From positions 98,433 to 162,432 of the forward strand of contig NZ_SPDV01000009.1 of NCBI RefSeq assembly GCF_004564275.1: a stretch of DNA of 64,000 nucleotides. Reading direction: 5' to 3'. Position 1 is the first letter of the stretch. Each line of letters begins with the position of its first letter. Of the stretch, positions 37,115 through 46,206 are shown one piece after another. The stretch comes from Sphingomonas parva (ex Maeng et al. 2020). Its GTDB lineage: Bacteria; Pseudomonadota; Alphaproteobacteria; Sphingomonadales; Sphingomonadaceae. The translations under genes were made by a program, and so were the position numbers. The notes below the pieces were generated by a model. That model was given only the letters and a program-made list of their open reading frames with translations. It ran no database searches and had not been told where the DNA came from.

Positions 37115-38086
37115 ATGCAATTCTCCAGATCCTTGCGCGCGGCCGCGACCGCGCTCCTCCTGATCGCGACGCTCGGTGCGACCTCCGCGCCGGCGCAGAT
37201 CGGCGGGGCGCTGCGCGGCGCCGCCAGTCGCTTGGGCGGCAAGCTGCCCGTGGGCGGCTTGCTTGAAGGCAAGCCGCCGATCACCACCAGCCTCGAAGAC
37301 GCCAAATGGGCAGATGCGTCCAAGGACAATTTCACGCCGCGGGAGGCCGAGCGGTCGCTGATGCAGCTGCAGCGTACACCCAACGGCGGCTTCGTGCTCC
37401 AGCCCGGCTATTGGACGATGGACGTCCAGAGCTACTGCCTCAAGGCGGGCACGCACGGACCGGGCGGCGGCGACGGTTATCTTTACGCACCGCCCAAGGG
37501 CCCGGCCGAGGACGCGGTGATGACCATTGTCCGCAATTCGGTGAACCACCCCGAGATCGATCAGCACAAGATCCAGACGCTGCTCTGGGCGATCATCGCT
37601 CGCGCCAAGTTCGAGGACCTGAGCAGCGAGCACAAGGCGATCGCCTCGCGGCTGCTGACCCCGCGCCAGCTCGTCTCGCTCAATCGCTCGGCGCTGGACG
37701 TCCTGTCCAACTCGGCGCTGACCGATGCGCTCGGCGGCGTCCCGGAGCCGCTGCGCCAGATCGCTCAGGCCGAAGCGCAGCTCCGCCAGATGCTGACCAC
37801 GCCGGGCGCGACGTTCGCCGAAATGGAGCGCGTCGCCGTGCTCTCCGGCAACGCGCCGCTTGGCCAGAACAGCCGCGAAGTTCCGTCGGGCCGCTGGAGC
37901 CTGCACCCCGACGGCTATTACGTGCGCTACCTGCCGCGTGCCTATAGCAACACGCGTGTCGAGATCTGGGTGCCGCAGGGCAACCCCTCGGTCGGCAAGG
38001 AGTTCGATCCGGCGACCCACATCGCCGTTCCGGGCAATACGTCGCGGCAGCGGCTGATCCAGTCCGGCCGCCCGCAGCACGGCTGA
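37115..38086 (+). CDS. Uncharacterised secreted protein
   Basis: 323 residues starting MQFSRSLRAAATALL at 37115. Signal peptide to about residue 28 (ends APAQI). The mature protein carries one cysteine (in VQSYCLKAG), the segment LLWAIIARAKFEDLSSEHKAIASRLLTPRQL, and a C-terminal region with SLHPDGYYVRYLPRAYSNTRVEIWVP. Not recognised; it looks like a structured exported protein. The frame is open further upstream but the signal peptide and lack of other sites favour this start. A hairpin follows it. Confidence 0.75.
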   Translation: MQFSRSLRAAATALLLIATLGATSAPAQIGGALRGAASRLGGKLPVGGLLEGKPPITTSLEDAKWADASKDNFTPREAERSLMQLQRTPNGGFVLQPGYWTMDVQSYCLKAGTHGPGGGDGYLYAPPKGPAEDAVMTIVRNSVNHPEIDQHKIQTLLWAIIARAKFEDLSSEHKAIASRLLTPRQLVSLNRSALDVLSNSALTDALGGVPEPLRQIAQAEAQLRQMLTTPGATFAEMERVAVLSGNAPLGQNSREVPSGRWSLHPDGYYVRYLPRAYSNTRVEIWVPQGNPSVGKEFDPATHIAVPGNTSRQRLIQSGRPQHG

Positions 38087-38097
38087 AATCGAAGGAA

Positions 38098-38124
38098 AGG
38101 CGCGCCGGTATTCCCGGCGCGCCT
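38098..38124. terminator. Hairpin between convergent genes
   Basis: AGGCGCGCCGG (38098-38108) pairs perfectly with CCGGCGCGCCT (38114-38124) around TATTC. It lies between the 3' ends of the secreted-protein gene and amt and can serve both strands. No T-run. Confidence 0.6.
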
Positions 38125-38143
38125 CACCCTCGTCTGCAACGGA

Positions 38144-39568
38144 TCAGAGGTTGTAGGCCCGCTCCCCGTGTGCGTTGATGTCGAGCCCCTCGCGCTCGGC
38201 GTCGGCGGCCGGGCGCAACCCGATCGTCTTGTCGATCAGGAAGAACAGCAGCAGTGACACGCCACCCGAAAAGACGAGCGTCAGCAGCACCGCCTTCGTC
38301 TGGGTGAGCACCTGGGCGGCCATGTCGTAGGTACCGGCAACCGCCGGCATGACCGTATAATCGAGGAACCCCTGGCCGCCGAGCGCCGGATCGGCGACGA
38401 TGCCGGTGCCGATCGCGCCGACGATACCGCCGATGCAATGGACTCCGAAGACGTCCAGGGAGTCGTCGTAGCGCAGCTTGTTCTTCACCGTAGTGACGAA
38501 GAAGAAGCAGACGGCGGAGGCCACCGCACCGAGGACGATCGACGTGACCGGCGCAGCGAAGCCCGCGGCCGGCGTGATCGCGACGAGCCCAGCGACGGCG
38601 CCGGTCGCCGCGCCGAGCAGCGACGGCTTCTTGTGGACGATCTGCTCGATGGCGGCCCAGGCGAGCGCCGCCGCCGCGGTGGCGACGAACGTGTTGATGA
38701 AGGCGAGGGCGGCAAGGCCATTGGCTTCGAGATTGGAGCCGGCATTGAAGCCGAACCAGCCGATCCAGAGCAGCGACGCGCCAATCATCGTCATCACCAG
38801 CGAATGCGGCGGCATCGGCTCGGCCTTGTAGCCGATCCTCTTGCCGATCACGATGCAGCCGGCGAGCCCTGCAATGCCTGCGTTGATGTGGACGACAGTG
38901 CCCCCGGCGAAATCGAGAGCGCCCCAGCCCCAGATCAACCCATGGTCGTCCGGCGCGGCCGCAAGGAAGTCCGGGCCCGCCCAGTACCAGACCATGTGCG
39001 CCATCGGGAAATAGACGATGGTCAGCCAGATCACGACGAACAGCATCAGCGGCCAGAAGCGCACCCGCTCCGCGAAGGCGCCGACGATCAGCGCGGGGGT
39101 GATGCAGGCGAACGTCATCTGGAAGACCACGAAGGCGTATTCCGGAATGTAGACTCCGTTCGAGAAGGTCGCCGCCAGCGTCGTTCCGTCGACGCCGGAG
39201 AGGAAGGCCTTGGAGAGGCCGCCGACGAAGGCGCTGCCGCTGGTGAAGGCGAGGCTGTAGCCCCAGCCGACCCAGACCAGGGCGGCGATCGCCACGATGG
39301 TCAGCACCTGCATCAGCACGGAGAGCATGTTCTTGGCGCGCACCAGGCCCCCGTAGAACAAGGCGAGCGCGGGCACCGACATCATCAGCACCAGCGCGGA
39401 CGAGATCAGCATCCAGCTCGTGTCGCCCTTGCTGACCATGTCGGCCGTCGGCGTGAAGGGCGCGGCTGCGGCCTGCGCAGCAACCTCTTGCCCCCAGGCG
39501 GAGGCGGCCAGGAACGCCCCGGCGCCCAGCACGCTCATCGTTCCCGCAATGCGTGTTGCGATCTTCAT
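38144..39568 (-). CDS. amt: Ammonium transporter Amt
   Basis: 474 residues from the ATG at 39568 with GGGGAG upstream. A cleavable signal-like first helix (1-26) and eleven further hydrophobic helices; family motifs include GDTSWMLISSALVLMM, the pore region GGTVVHINAGIAGLAG with a conserved histidine, and GVHCIGG. It conducts ammonium or ammonia and is blocked by unmodified P-II protein. The glnK gene lies 16 bases upstream, the classical pair. Confidence 0.96.
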   Translation of the reverse strand: MKIATRIAGTMSVLGAGAFLAASAWGQEVAAQAAAAPFTPTADMVSKGDTSWMLISSALVLMMSVPALALFYGGLVRAKNMLSVLMQVLTIVAIAALVWVGWGYSLAFTSGSAFVGGLSKAFLSGVDGTTLAATFSNGVYIPEYAFVVFQMTFACITPALIVGAFAERVRFWPLMLFVVIWLTIVYFPMAHMVWYWAGPDFLAAAPDDHGLIWGWGALDFAGGTVVHINAGIAGLAGCIVIGKRIGYKAEPMPPHSLVMTMIGASLLWIGWFGFNAGSNLEANGLAALAFINTFVATAAAALAWAAIEQIVHKKPSLLGAATGAVAGLVAITPAAGFAAPVTSIVLGAVASAVCFFFVTTVKNKLRYDDSLDVFGVHCIGGIVGAIGTGIVADPALGGQGFLDYTVMPAVAGTYDMAAQVLTQTKAVLLTLVFSGGVSLLLFFLIDKTIGLRPAADAEREGLDINAHGERAYNL

Positions 39569-39584
39569 GATCTCCCCTTCTTTT

Positions 39585-39923
39585 TCAGAGCGCATCGTGA
39601 TCGACCTCCCCGGTCCGGATGCGCAGCGCCTGCTCGACGTCGAGGACGAAGAGCTTGCCGTCGCCGATCGAGCCGGTCCGCGCCGTCTGCTCGATCGTTT
39701 CGATCACGCGAGGTGCGAGATCGGCGGACACCACGAGCTCGATGCGAACCTTGGGCACCATGTTCGTGACGTATTCGGCGCCGCGGTAGATCTCGGTCTG
39801 GCCCTTCTGCCTGCCGAAGCCGCGCGCCTCGACCACGGTCATTCCCTGCACGCCGACGGCGGAGAGCGCCTCGCGGACTTCGTCGAGCTTGAACGGCTTG
39901 ATGATGGCGATGATCAGTTTCAT
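39585..39923 (-). CDS. glnK: P-II nitrogen regulatory protein GlnK
   Basis: 112 residues. Signals nitrogen and energy state by binding ATP/ADP and 2-oxoglutarate. The T-loop GAEYVTNMVPK holds the uridylylation site Tyr51, and KLIIAIIKPFKLDEVREAL and GSIGDGKLFV are family blocks. ATG at 39923. Between torF and amt on one strand; GlnK is expected to gate Amt. Confidence 0.97.
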   Translation of the reverse strand: MKLIIAIIKPFKLDEVREALSAVGVQGMTVVEARGFGRQKGQTEIYRGAEYVTNMVPKVRIELVVSADLAPRVIETIEQTARTGSIGDGKLFVLDVEQALRIRTGEVDHDAL

Positions 39924-39934
39924 GCGGCCGCCTT

Positions 39935-40681
39935 TCAGAACGAGACGCCGAGGGACGCGACCACGCCGGCCTTGCTGGCGTTGCGTCCCGACGGGGTGAT
40001 GAAGGTGCCGTCGGTGTCGACGTAGGAGAGCCCGACCGAGAGGTTCTTGATCGCGTAGGAGGCGCCGAGGCTCCAGTCGGTATATTCGTCGCCGATCGTC
40101 AGATAGCTCGGGCCGAAGCTGTGGCCGACGTGCGCGTTGAGCGAGAGGCCGCTTTCGCCAACGGCGCCGGAGAGGTCGGCCGCGAGGTAGAGATTCTCCT
40201 CGTTGCCGGCGCCGATCGTGAGCGCCGACTGGCTCGGCGCGTAGGCCGCGGCGGCCTTGGCGGTCACCGGGCCGAACGCGTGCGACACCGAGAGGTACAG
40301 CTCGGCGAAGTCGGTGTTGGCGCCCCCCGAGTCCGGATAATAATAATAGAGCAGCCCGCCATCGACGGTCGTGCCGCCGAACGTCCGCTTGTAGCCGATG
40401 GTGAGATCGATCTCCTGGTCGGACCCGTTCGCGACGTAATCGTCGATCGAGGAGCCCCAGACGCCGGCATAGAGGCCGGATTCGTGGGAGAGGGAGAGGC
40501 CGCCCTGGACGGCCGGGCGCTTGTCGGTCTGCGAGATGCCGCGAAAGCGATAGTCGGAAACGACGGTGGCGCTGCCGTTCACGCTGACCCCGCCACCGAG
40601 ATCCTCGGCATTTCCGGGCGATGCGAAGAGCAGCAGCGGCGCGGCCGCGATCAAGGCTCTGCAAACGATTCTGACGTGCAT
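39935..40681 (-). CDS. TorF-family putative outer-membrane porin
   Basis: 248 residues from the ATG at 40681, after AGGGGA. Signal peptide (ends SPGNAED) and a predicted beta-barrel with the TorF opening GGVSVNGSATVVSDYRFRGISQTDKRPAVQGG. It ends in phenylalanine (ASLGVSF). First gene of torF-glnK-amt, so probably a porin for ammonium or small solutes under nitrogen control; the substrate is inferred from context alone. Confidence 0.88.
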   Translation of the reverse strand: MHVRIVCRALIAAAPLLLFASPGNAEDLGGGVSVNGSATVVSDYRFRGISQTDKRPAVQGGLSLSHESGLYAGVWGSSIDDYVANGSDQEIDLTIGYKRTFGGTTVDGGLLYYYYPDSGGANTDFAELYLSVSHAFGPVTAKAAAAYAPSQSALTIGAGNEENLYLAADLSGAVGESGLSLNAHVGHSFGPSYLTIGDEYTDWSLGASYAIKNLSVGLSYVDTDGTFITPSGRNASKAGVVASLGVSF

Positions 40682-40783
40682 TCGAAGTCCCCTTTGAATC
40701 CGTGCGGACCTCTCCCGCGGGATCCCGTTTCTGGCGAACGGCCCCGGTGCACGCAGCTTGCGCAGCCGTGCTGCAGTGCACAA

Positions 40784-40798
40784 CGTGAAATGTTCACG
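40784..40798. promoter_or_regulatory. Palindrome upstream of torF-glnK-amt
   Basis: CGTGAA (40784-40789) and TTCACG (40793-40798) form a perfect 6-bp inverted repeat with a 3-base centre, about 105 bases upstream of the torF start. It could be an operator for the nitrogen operon or the divergent side. A sigma-54 site was sought but the GG to GC spacing did not fit. Confidence 0.3.
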
Positions 40799-40873
40799 GG
40801 GTGCGACAGCTTTCCGGACCGATCGTTACGGGACGGGATCGGCGAAGGTTGGATCCCGTAAGGGTAAGGCTCG

Positions 40874-41080
40874 CTAGTAGACGCGCCGTTGGGCGGCCAG
40901 CATCATCCGGATCAGCATGGCCACCGGTCGGGGAACGCCGACCTTGCCCTGCACCCAGAGGCTCACCGAGGAACGGGACACGCCGATCGCCTCCGCCAGG
41001 TCGCCATGGGTCTTGTAGCCCAGCTTGGACATCGCCCGGCGCAGTTCCTCGGGCGGCATCGAGGCGGCCAGCGGATCCAT
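40874..41080 (-). CDS. Small helix-turn-helix DNA-binding protein
   Basis: 68 residues. A helix-turn-helix of XRE/Cro type fills the middle: KLGYKTHGDLAEAIGVSRSSVSLWVQGKVGVPRP. The whole protein is little more than the DNA-binding domain. It lies upstream of torF-glnK-amt on the same strand and is divergent from serine acetyltransferase; which it regulates cannot be told. ATG at 41080; an ATG at 41059 is an alternative. Confidence 0.7.
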   Translation of the reverse strand: MDPLAASMPPEELRRAMSKLGYKTHGDLAEAIGVSRSSVSLWVQGKVGVPRPVAMLIRMMLAAQRRVY

Positions 41081-41254
41081 CAGCAGGGGTGAGGCAAGAG
41101 CAGCATGGGCTTCGAATCCTTACCCTCGCGGCGCAGGCGAGGGCAAGCCGAGCGGCGGTCGGGGGGAAAGGCCCGATCGATGTCGAGCCGTTCACTGGCA
41201 ATTTAGCTGCGGGTCACCTATCTTGGCGCGCCTGAGTGGACTGAAGGACAGCTG

Positions 41255-41938
41255 ATGCTGGCGGGGCTGGTTTCGTATCTCGAATCGATCAAGGCGCGCG
41301 ATCCGGCGCCGCGGACGCGATGGGAGATCCTGCTATACCCGGGCGTCTGGGCCGTCGGCCTGCACCGCATCGCGCACTGGTTGTTTCGGGGCGAGCTCTA
41401 TTTCCTGGCGCGGCTGGTGAACCACATCGCCCGTTTCCTGACCGCGATCGACATCCATCCCGGTGCGGTGATCGGCAGGAACTTCTTCATCGATCACGGC
41501 TTCGTCGTGATCGGCGAGACGGCCGAGATCGGCGACGATGTGACGATCTACCAGCAGGTGACGCTGGGCGGTACGAATCCGACGAACGGCACGGCCGGCA
41601 AGCGCCACCCGACGCTTTCGGACGGCGTGATCATCGGATCCGGGGCGCAGGTGCTTGGGCCGATCGTAGTGGGCGCACGCGCCCGGATCGGCGCGAACGC
41701 CGTGGTGACCAAGGACGTGCCGGAAGGCGTGACGATGGTCGGAATTCCGGCCCGCTCCACGCTCGTCGCGGTCGAGCGCACCGCGGGCAATTTCCTGCCT
41801 TACGGTACGCCCTGCTCCGAGAATTTCGATCCGGCGACGCAGAAGCTCGAGATCCTGCAGTGCGAGGTCGAGCAGTTGCGCAAGCGCCTCGCCGAGTTGA
41901 TGGATGAACGCGAGGGAAGGGAGCGCGATAGCGCCTGA
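41255..41938 (+). CDS. cysE: Serine O-acetyltransferase (EpsC type)
   Basis: 227 residues. Acetylates L-serine for cysteine synthesis. A helical N-terminus is followed by hexapeptide repeats of the left-handed beta-helix (HPGAVIGRNFFIDHG, VVIGETAEIGDDVTIYQQVTLGG, GAQVLGPIVVGARARIGANAVV), with the catalytic histidine in FIDHG and the loop GTAGKRHPTL. The short form lacking the long N-terminal domain of E. coli CysE is the EpsC type. Its stop overlaps the DUF2794 start (TGATG). Confidence 0.93.
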   Translation: MLAGLVSYLESIKARDPAPRTRWEILLYPGVWAVGLHRIAHWLFRGELYFLARLVNHIARFLTAIDIHPGAVIGRNFFIDHGFVVIGETAEIGDDVTIYQQVTLGGTNPTNGTAGKRHPTLSDGVIIGSGAQVLGPIVVGARARIGANAVVTKDVPEGVTMVGIPARSTLVAVERTAGNFLPYGTPCSENFDPATQKLEILQCEVEQLRKRLAELMDEREGRERDSA

Positions 41939-42273
41939 TGGGTGACGTCTACCCTTTTCCGCGATCCTCATCGCCGCAGATCGGCTTTACCCGGGCCGAG
42001 CTGGGCAGGATCATCGATCTCTACGGGCGCATGGTCGCGGCCGGGCAGTGGAAGGATTATGCGCTCGAGTTCGGCAAGGATCACGCCGCATTCTGGGCGT
42101 TCCGACGCAGCGCCGAACGTCCCGAGTACAAGATCGAGAAGCGACCTTCCCTGCACAACAAGCAGGGCATGTACGCGCTCGTCAACGAGGCCGGCATGGT
42201 CCTGCGCCGCGGCCACGAGCTCGGCCCCGTGCTGGCTCCGGTGGAGCGCCGCCTTATGAAGGTGGTCGGGTAG
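41938..42273 (+). CDS. DUF2794 protein
   Basis: 111 residues, family of unknown function restricted mainly to alphaproteobacteria. The blocks FTRAELGRIIDLYGRMVAAGQW, EFGKDHAAFWAFRRS and RPEYKIEKRPSL are the family signature. The start shares a base with the cysE stop, so the two are coupled. Cytosolic; no catalytic motif seen. Confidence 0.88.
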   Translation: MGDVYPFPRSSSPQIGFTRAELGRIIDLYGRMVAAGQWKDYALEFGKDHAAFWAFRRSAERPEYKIEKRPSLHNKQGMYALVNEAGMVLRRGHELGPVLAPVERRLMKVVG

Positions 42274-42288
42274 GACGGTGACCGCGTG

Positions 42289-43533
42289 ATGGGCTTTGCC
42301 GATCCGCACGCTGCTCACGAAACCATCTCACGATCCCGTTATCGCTGGGTGATCGTCGCCGCCGGCGGGCTGCTCGGCTGTGTTGCCATGGGGGCCATGT
42401 TCTCGTTGCCCGTGCTCCTGCGCCCGATCGCGCACGACACCGGCTGGTCGATCACCGGCGTCTCCGCCGCGATGACCGTCGCCTTCGTGACGATGGCGCT
42501 CGGAAGCATCGCCTGGGGCAGCCTTTCCGATCGCATCGGCGCCCGCGCGGTGGTCCTCTCCGGTTCGGTGCTGCTGGCCGCGAGCCTCGCGTTGCTGAGC
42601 AGGGCGCCGTCGCTGCTCGCCTTCCAGCTGCTGTTCGGCCTTCTCGTGGGAGGCAGCACAGCGGCGATCTTCGCGCCGCTCATGGCCTGCGTCACCGGCT
42701 GGTTCGATCGTCAACGCAGCCTCGCCGTGTCCCTGGTCTCGGCGGGCATGGGAATGGCGCCGATGACGATGTCGCCGCTCGCCGCCTGGCTCGTCTCCAG
42801 TCAATCCTGGCGGGCGACGCTGCTGATCATCGCAGCGCTCGTCGCGGCGCTGATGATCCCGGCGGCCTTGCTGGTGCGCAGTCCGCCATCCCTCGCCGGG
42901 GACGGTTCGATCGATCCTGGGGACGCCGAAGCCGCCATGTCGATCCGCCAGGCGGTGCGGTCTCCGCAATTCCTCATCCTCGTCGCCACCAACTTCTTCT
43001 GCTGCGCGACGCACTCGGGGCCGATCTTCCACACGGTCAGCTATGCGGTGAGTTGCGGCATTCCGCTCGTCGCCGCCGTGTCGATCTACAGTCTGGAAGG
43101 GCTTGCCGGCCTCGGGGGACGCCTGGTCTTCGGCTTGCTCGGCGATCGGCTGGGCGCCAAGCGCGTGTTGGTATCCGGCCTGCTCGTCCAGGCGCTCGCG
43201 GCATTGGCTTATCTGCCGGCACGGGGGCTCGGCAGCTTCTACGCGGCGGCGGCGCTGTTCGGCTTCATCTATGCCGGCGTGATGCCGCTCTACGCCGTCA
43301 TCGCCCGCGAGAATTTCCCGCTGCGCATGATGGGCCTGGTGATCGGAGCCTCGGCGATGGCCGGGGGGCTCGGAATGGCGACTGGCCCGATCGTCGGCGG
43401 CATGATCTACGACGGGCTCGGCGGCTATCAGTGGCTGTTCGTCGGCTCGTTCGCCGCCGGAATCGGCGCGTTCCTGATTGCGCTCACCTTCAAGCCGTTC
43501 CCGAAGACGGCGCCGCAGCCGCTCTCGGCCTAG
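42289..43533 (+). CDS. Major facilitator superfamily transporter
   Basis: 414 residues from the ATG at 42289 (a GTG one codon earlier is possible). Twelve hydrophobic helices, the loop 2-3 motif GSLSDRIGARAVVLSG in the first half and the matching GLLGDRLGAKRVLVSG in the second. The best likeness is to oxalate/formate-type (OFA) or monocarboxylate MFS carriers, but the substrate is unknown. Follows DUF2794 closely. A hairpin at 43566 follows. Confidence 0.9.
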   Translation: MGFADPHAAHETISRSRYRWVIVAAGGLLGCVAMGAMFSLPVLLRPIAHDTGWSITGVSAAMTVAFVTMALGSIAWGSLSDRIGARAVVLSGSVLLAASLALLSRAPSLLAFQLLFGLLVGGSTAAIFAPLMACVTGWFDRQRSLAVSLVSAGMGMAPMTMSPLAAWLVSSQSWRATLLIIAALVAALMIPAALLVRSPPSLAGDGSIDPGDAEAAMSIRQAVRSPQFLILVATNFFCCATHSGPIFHTVSYAVSCGIPLVAAVSIYSLEGLAGLGGRLVFGLLGDRLGAKRVLVSGLLVQALAALAYLPARGLGSFYAAAALFGFIYAGVMPLYAVIARENFPLRMMGLVIGASAMAGGLGMATGPIVGGMIYDGLGGYQWLFVGSFAAGIGAFLIALTFKPFPKTAPQPLSA

Positions 43534-43565
43534 CTTCGTCTGCCGAGGAGGTTTCGGAAAAAGAC

Positions 43566-43596
43566 GGAGCCGGCCGGGGCAGGCCCGACCGGCTCC
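43566..43596. terminator. Hairpin after the MFS gene
   Basis: GGAGCCGG (43566-43573) pairs with CCGGCTCC (43589-43596), with further imperfect pairing inside. AGTTTCT follows on the + strand. Sits between the convergent MFS and membrane-protein genes. Confidence 0.55.
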
Positions 43597-43620
43597 AGTT
43601 TCTGTACCCCTGTCGGCTGA

Positions 43621-44703
43621 TCAGGCGGCCAGCGGCGTCCGATCGAGAACCGGCAGGCGCGATTGCAGGCCCTGCGGCAGCGGCTGGACGATGGCGCGAC
43701 GGGCACTCTGCCAGAAGGCGGAGAGCAGCAGCAGCGCCGATCCGATCACGAAGGCCGCCAGCGCGAAGTTGAGCTCGACCACGTTGAACCGCTCGAAGAG
43801 GTCGATCAGCGCCCAGAGCACGTAAGCGAGGGCGGAGACGAGCAGCGCCCGGCGGTCGATCGCCAGCGCCGCGATGCCGAGCAGCACGTAGACCAGCAGC
43901 ACGAGCAGCCCCTCGCCGATGTTCGCCTCGCCATCGTTCAGGCCGAGCAGGGTGAAGATCGGATGGACCAGCAAGGGCGCGGCCAGGAGGTGCAGCCAGA
44001 AGGCCACGTCGGAGCGCCTGGTCTCGCGCCGCGGGTCGGAGGCGTCCCACGACATCGCGAAGACGAAGACGCCGGCGCCGAGCAGCAGCGCGGCGGCGAG
44101 GATCACGTCGCGCGTCGCCTCGGTGTCGCCGACCGCATAGGCGACCAGGGCAAGGACGAGGCCGACCACGGTCGCAGCCCCGACGGCGACGGTGATCGGC
44201 ACCCGGAATCGCCGCCAGTGGAGCCAGGTGACCCCGGCGGCGACGGCCGCCGACGCGGCGGCGGCGAGCGCCGCGGCGCGCTCGTTGTTCTCGAAGACGT
44301 CGGGCCCGACGACGAGCACGACGGTGGTGAACACGGTCATCAGCACGCCGCCGGTGAAGGCGAGGAGGAGCAGGATGCTCGGCAGCGCCATGCGGCGCTT
44401 GCGGGTGAAGAATTCGGCGAGGCCCCACGCCGTCGCCGCGACGAACAGCCCGGCCAGCGGGGAGGGGCCGACATCCTCGATCCGCGGGCCGATCGACTGG
44501 CCGATCCAGCCGACCGCAACCAGCAGGATGGCCGCGGCAATGCCGACGAAGATGTCGTTGAAGCCGGTGATCAGGCGGAAATGCTCTTCGTCCACCGCCG
44601 GCGTCGCGCGACGTGTGGCAACATAGTTTCTCAGCCCCGCAGCGGCATCGGGGCTGAGCGCCCCCGCCGCCACCGCAGCCTCGAGATCGGTATCGCTGTA
44701 CAT
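43621..44703 (-). CDS. Polytopic membrane protein, unknown function
   Basis: 360 residues from the ATG at 44703, after GGAGGAG. A short cytosolic N-terminus (LEAAVAAGALSPDAAAGLRNYV) recalls the helical start of DUF2157-type proteins, followed by about ten to twelve hydrophobic helices. No transport or catalytic motif seen. The adjacent leftward SDR gene starts 70 bases further on and may share no transcript. Confidence 0.7.
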   Translation of the reverse strand: MYSDTDLEAAVAAGALSPDAAAGLRNYVATRRATPAVDEEHFRLITGFNDIFVGIAAAILLVAVGWIGQSIGPRIEDVGPSPLAGLFVAATAWGLAEFFTRKRRMALPSILLLLAFTGGVLMTVFTTVVLVVGPDVFENNERAAALAAAASAAVAAGVTWLHWRRFRVPITVAVGAATVVGLVLALVAYAVGDTEATRDVILAAALLLGAGVFVFAMSWDASDPRRETRRSDVAFWLHLLAAPLLVHPIFTLLGLNDGEANIGEGLLVLLVYVLLGIAALAIDRRALLVSALAYVLWALIDLFERFNVVELNFALAAFVIGSALLLLSAFWQSARRAIVQPLPQGLQSRLPVLDRTPLAA

Positions 44704-44776
44704 CTTCCTCTCCTCCCGTTGTGAAGAGGAATCTATCATTCGTGTATTAGAGTTGCAATACAGTAAGGCAGCCTTT

Positions 44777-45676
44777 TCAGCCGCCCTGGAGCGTCTTCAG
44801 GATCTGCATCGCCTGCTCCGCGCCGGACTGCGGCACGATCTCCGCGCTCCGATCGGTCACCCGCTGCCAGTTCTCCGCCACCTCCTCGACCGTGCGGCGG
44901 CCCTCCGGAAGAGCGTAGCCGGGGGTGAGGGTGATGTAGGAGCCCTGGACCACGCCCGCGCCGGCGCCGACGATCATGTTCGCCGGAGCATCTTCCGAGA
45001 CGAGAAAGAGGGCGGCGGGTACGACATTGTCGGGGTTGAACAGGGCCAGCATCTCGGGCGGGAAGATGTCCTCGGTCATTCGGGTCGCCGCGGTCGGAGC
45101 GATCGTGTTGACGCGGATGCCGTACTTCGCGCCCTCGAGGTGGAGGGTTCGGGCAAGGCCGGCGAGGCCCAGCTTGGCGGCGCCGTAATTCGCCTGGCCG
45201 AAGTTGCCGAACAGGCCGCTGGAGCTGCTGGTCATGAGGATCCGGCCGTAGCTCTGCTCGCGCATCGTTTCCCACACCGCCTTGGTGCAGATCGCCGATC
45301 CGATTAGGTGAACGTCGACCACTGCCTTGAAGTCATCCGCACTCATCTTCGCGAAGCTGCGGTCGCGCAGGATGCCGGCGTTGTTGATCAGGATGTGAAC
45401 GCCGCCCCATGCCTCCTTGGCCGCGGCGACCATCGCCTCGACCTGCTCGGCATCGGTGACGCTCGCGCCGCTGGCGATGGCGCTGCCTCCCGCGGCCTCG
45501 ATCTCCTCGACGACGGCGGCGGCGCTGTCCGAGCTGCCCGAGCCGTCGCGGCTCGATCCGAGATCGTTCACCACCACGCGGGCGCCGCGGCGGGCCAGCT
45601 CGAGCGCATAGGCTCGGCCCAAGCCGCCGCCCGCGCCCGTGACGATCGCAACCCGCCCCTCGAAACTGATCCGCAT
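44777..45676 (-). CDS. Short-chain dehydrogenase/reductase, 17-beta-HSD4-like
   Basis: 299 residues, classical SDR. Cofactor motif TGAGGGLG (13-20), NNAG (98-101), catalytic Tyr164 and Lys168 (YGAAK). The order VVVNDLGSSRDGSG and the long C-terminus after TAATRMTE resemble the dehydrogenase domain of the multifunctional beta-oxidation enzyme MFE-2/HSD17B4, suggesting 3-hydroxyacyl-CoA or related substrates. No acyl-CoA genes are adjacent, so the substrate is open. Confidence 0.88.
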   Translation of the reverse strand: MRISFEGRVAIVTGAGGGLGRAYALELARRGARVVVNDLGSSRDGSGSSDSAAAVVEEIEAAGGSAIASGASVTDAEQVEAMVAAAKEAWGGVHILINNAGILRDRSFAKMSADDFKAVVDVHLIGSAICTKAVWETMREQSYGRILMTSSSSGLFGNFGQANYGAAKLGLAGLARTLHLEGAKYGIRVNTIAPTAATRMTEDIFPPEMLALFNPDNVVPAALFLVSEDAPANMIVGAGAGVVQGSYITLTPGYALPEGRRTVEEVAENWQRVTDRSAEIVPQSGAEQAMQILKTLQGG

Positions 45677-45786
45677 CCCGTCTGCCCCTCCCGATCCTGT
45701 CCCTCTGCGGGACGGCCTGGCCTGCCCAAGCCTCGCTCCGACAGGGCTTTACGCTTATTAAAGAGGCTTGGCATAGATGCACGGAC

Positions 45787-46194
45787 ATGACGGCACCGAC
45801 CAGCGAGACCAGCAAGGAGATCGGCGGACCGGCGACCCGTCGGACCGTGCTCGCGCTCGGTGCGGCGGCCGCGTCGACCGTCGTGACCATCCGCCCCGCG
45901 CTCGCGCAGACCGCCGGCTCGGTGCTCAATTGCGAGATTCCGATCCCGTCGCCCCAGGCCGGAGGCAATTACATTGCCGCCGACGGCTCGCTGGTTCCCG
46001 CGGGGACGGCCGGGGCCTATCCGCCCGCGCCGCGTCCGATCACCGGTGAGGAAGCGAAGGCATTGCTCAACGGCAGCGCCACGCCGAGCGGGCTCGATGC
46101 CGAAGCCTCGCAGGCCTATGCCAATTATATTCGCCGTCTGCAGGCGGGGATGAGCGGATTTACCTGCTACGCCTCGCTGCAGATGCCGCGCTGA
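45787..46194 (+). CDS. Tat-type secreted protein of the HPr-rel-A type cluster
   Basis: 135 residues from the ATG at 45787. A twin-arginine-like signal (TRRTVLALGAAAASTVV) ends near residue 40 (ALAQT). The mature part has NCEIPIPSPQAGGNYIAADGSLVP and a helical end YANYIRRLQAGMSGFTCYASLQMPR, with cysteines near both ends. It lies 12 bases before the PqqD-like gene on the same strand, so it may be the protein the cluster acts on; that is inference. Not recognised otherwise. Confidence 0.7.
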   Translation: MTAPTSETSKEIGGPATRRTVLALGAAAASTVVTIRPALAQTAGSVLNCEIPIPSPQAGGNYIAADGSLVPAGTAGAYPPAPRPITGEEAKALLNGSATPSGLDAEASQAYANYIRRLQAGMSGFTCYASLQMPR

Positions 46195-46206
46195 TTCCGG
46201 GCCGGC

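Noticed and set aside
40682..40873. Sigma-54 (RpoN) promoter for torF-glnK-amt
   Set aside because: A GGTGCACGCAGCTTGC-like sequence exists but the distance between the GG and GC elements is 12 instead of 10 and it faces the wrong way.
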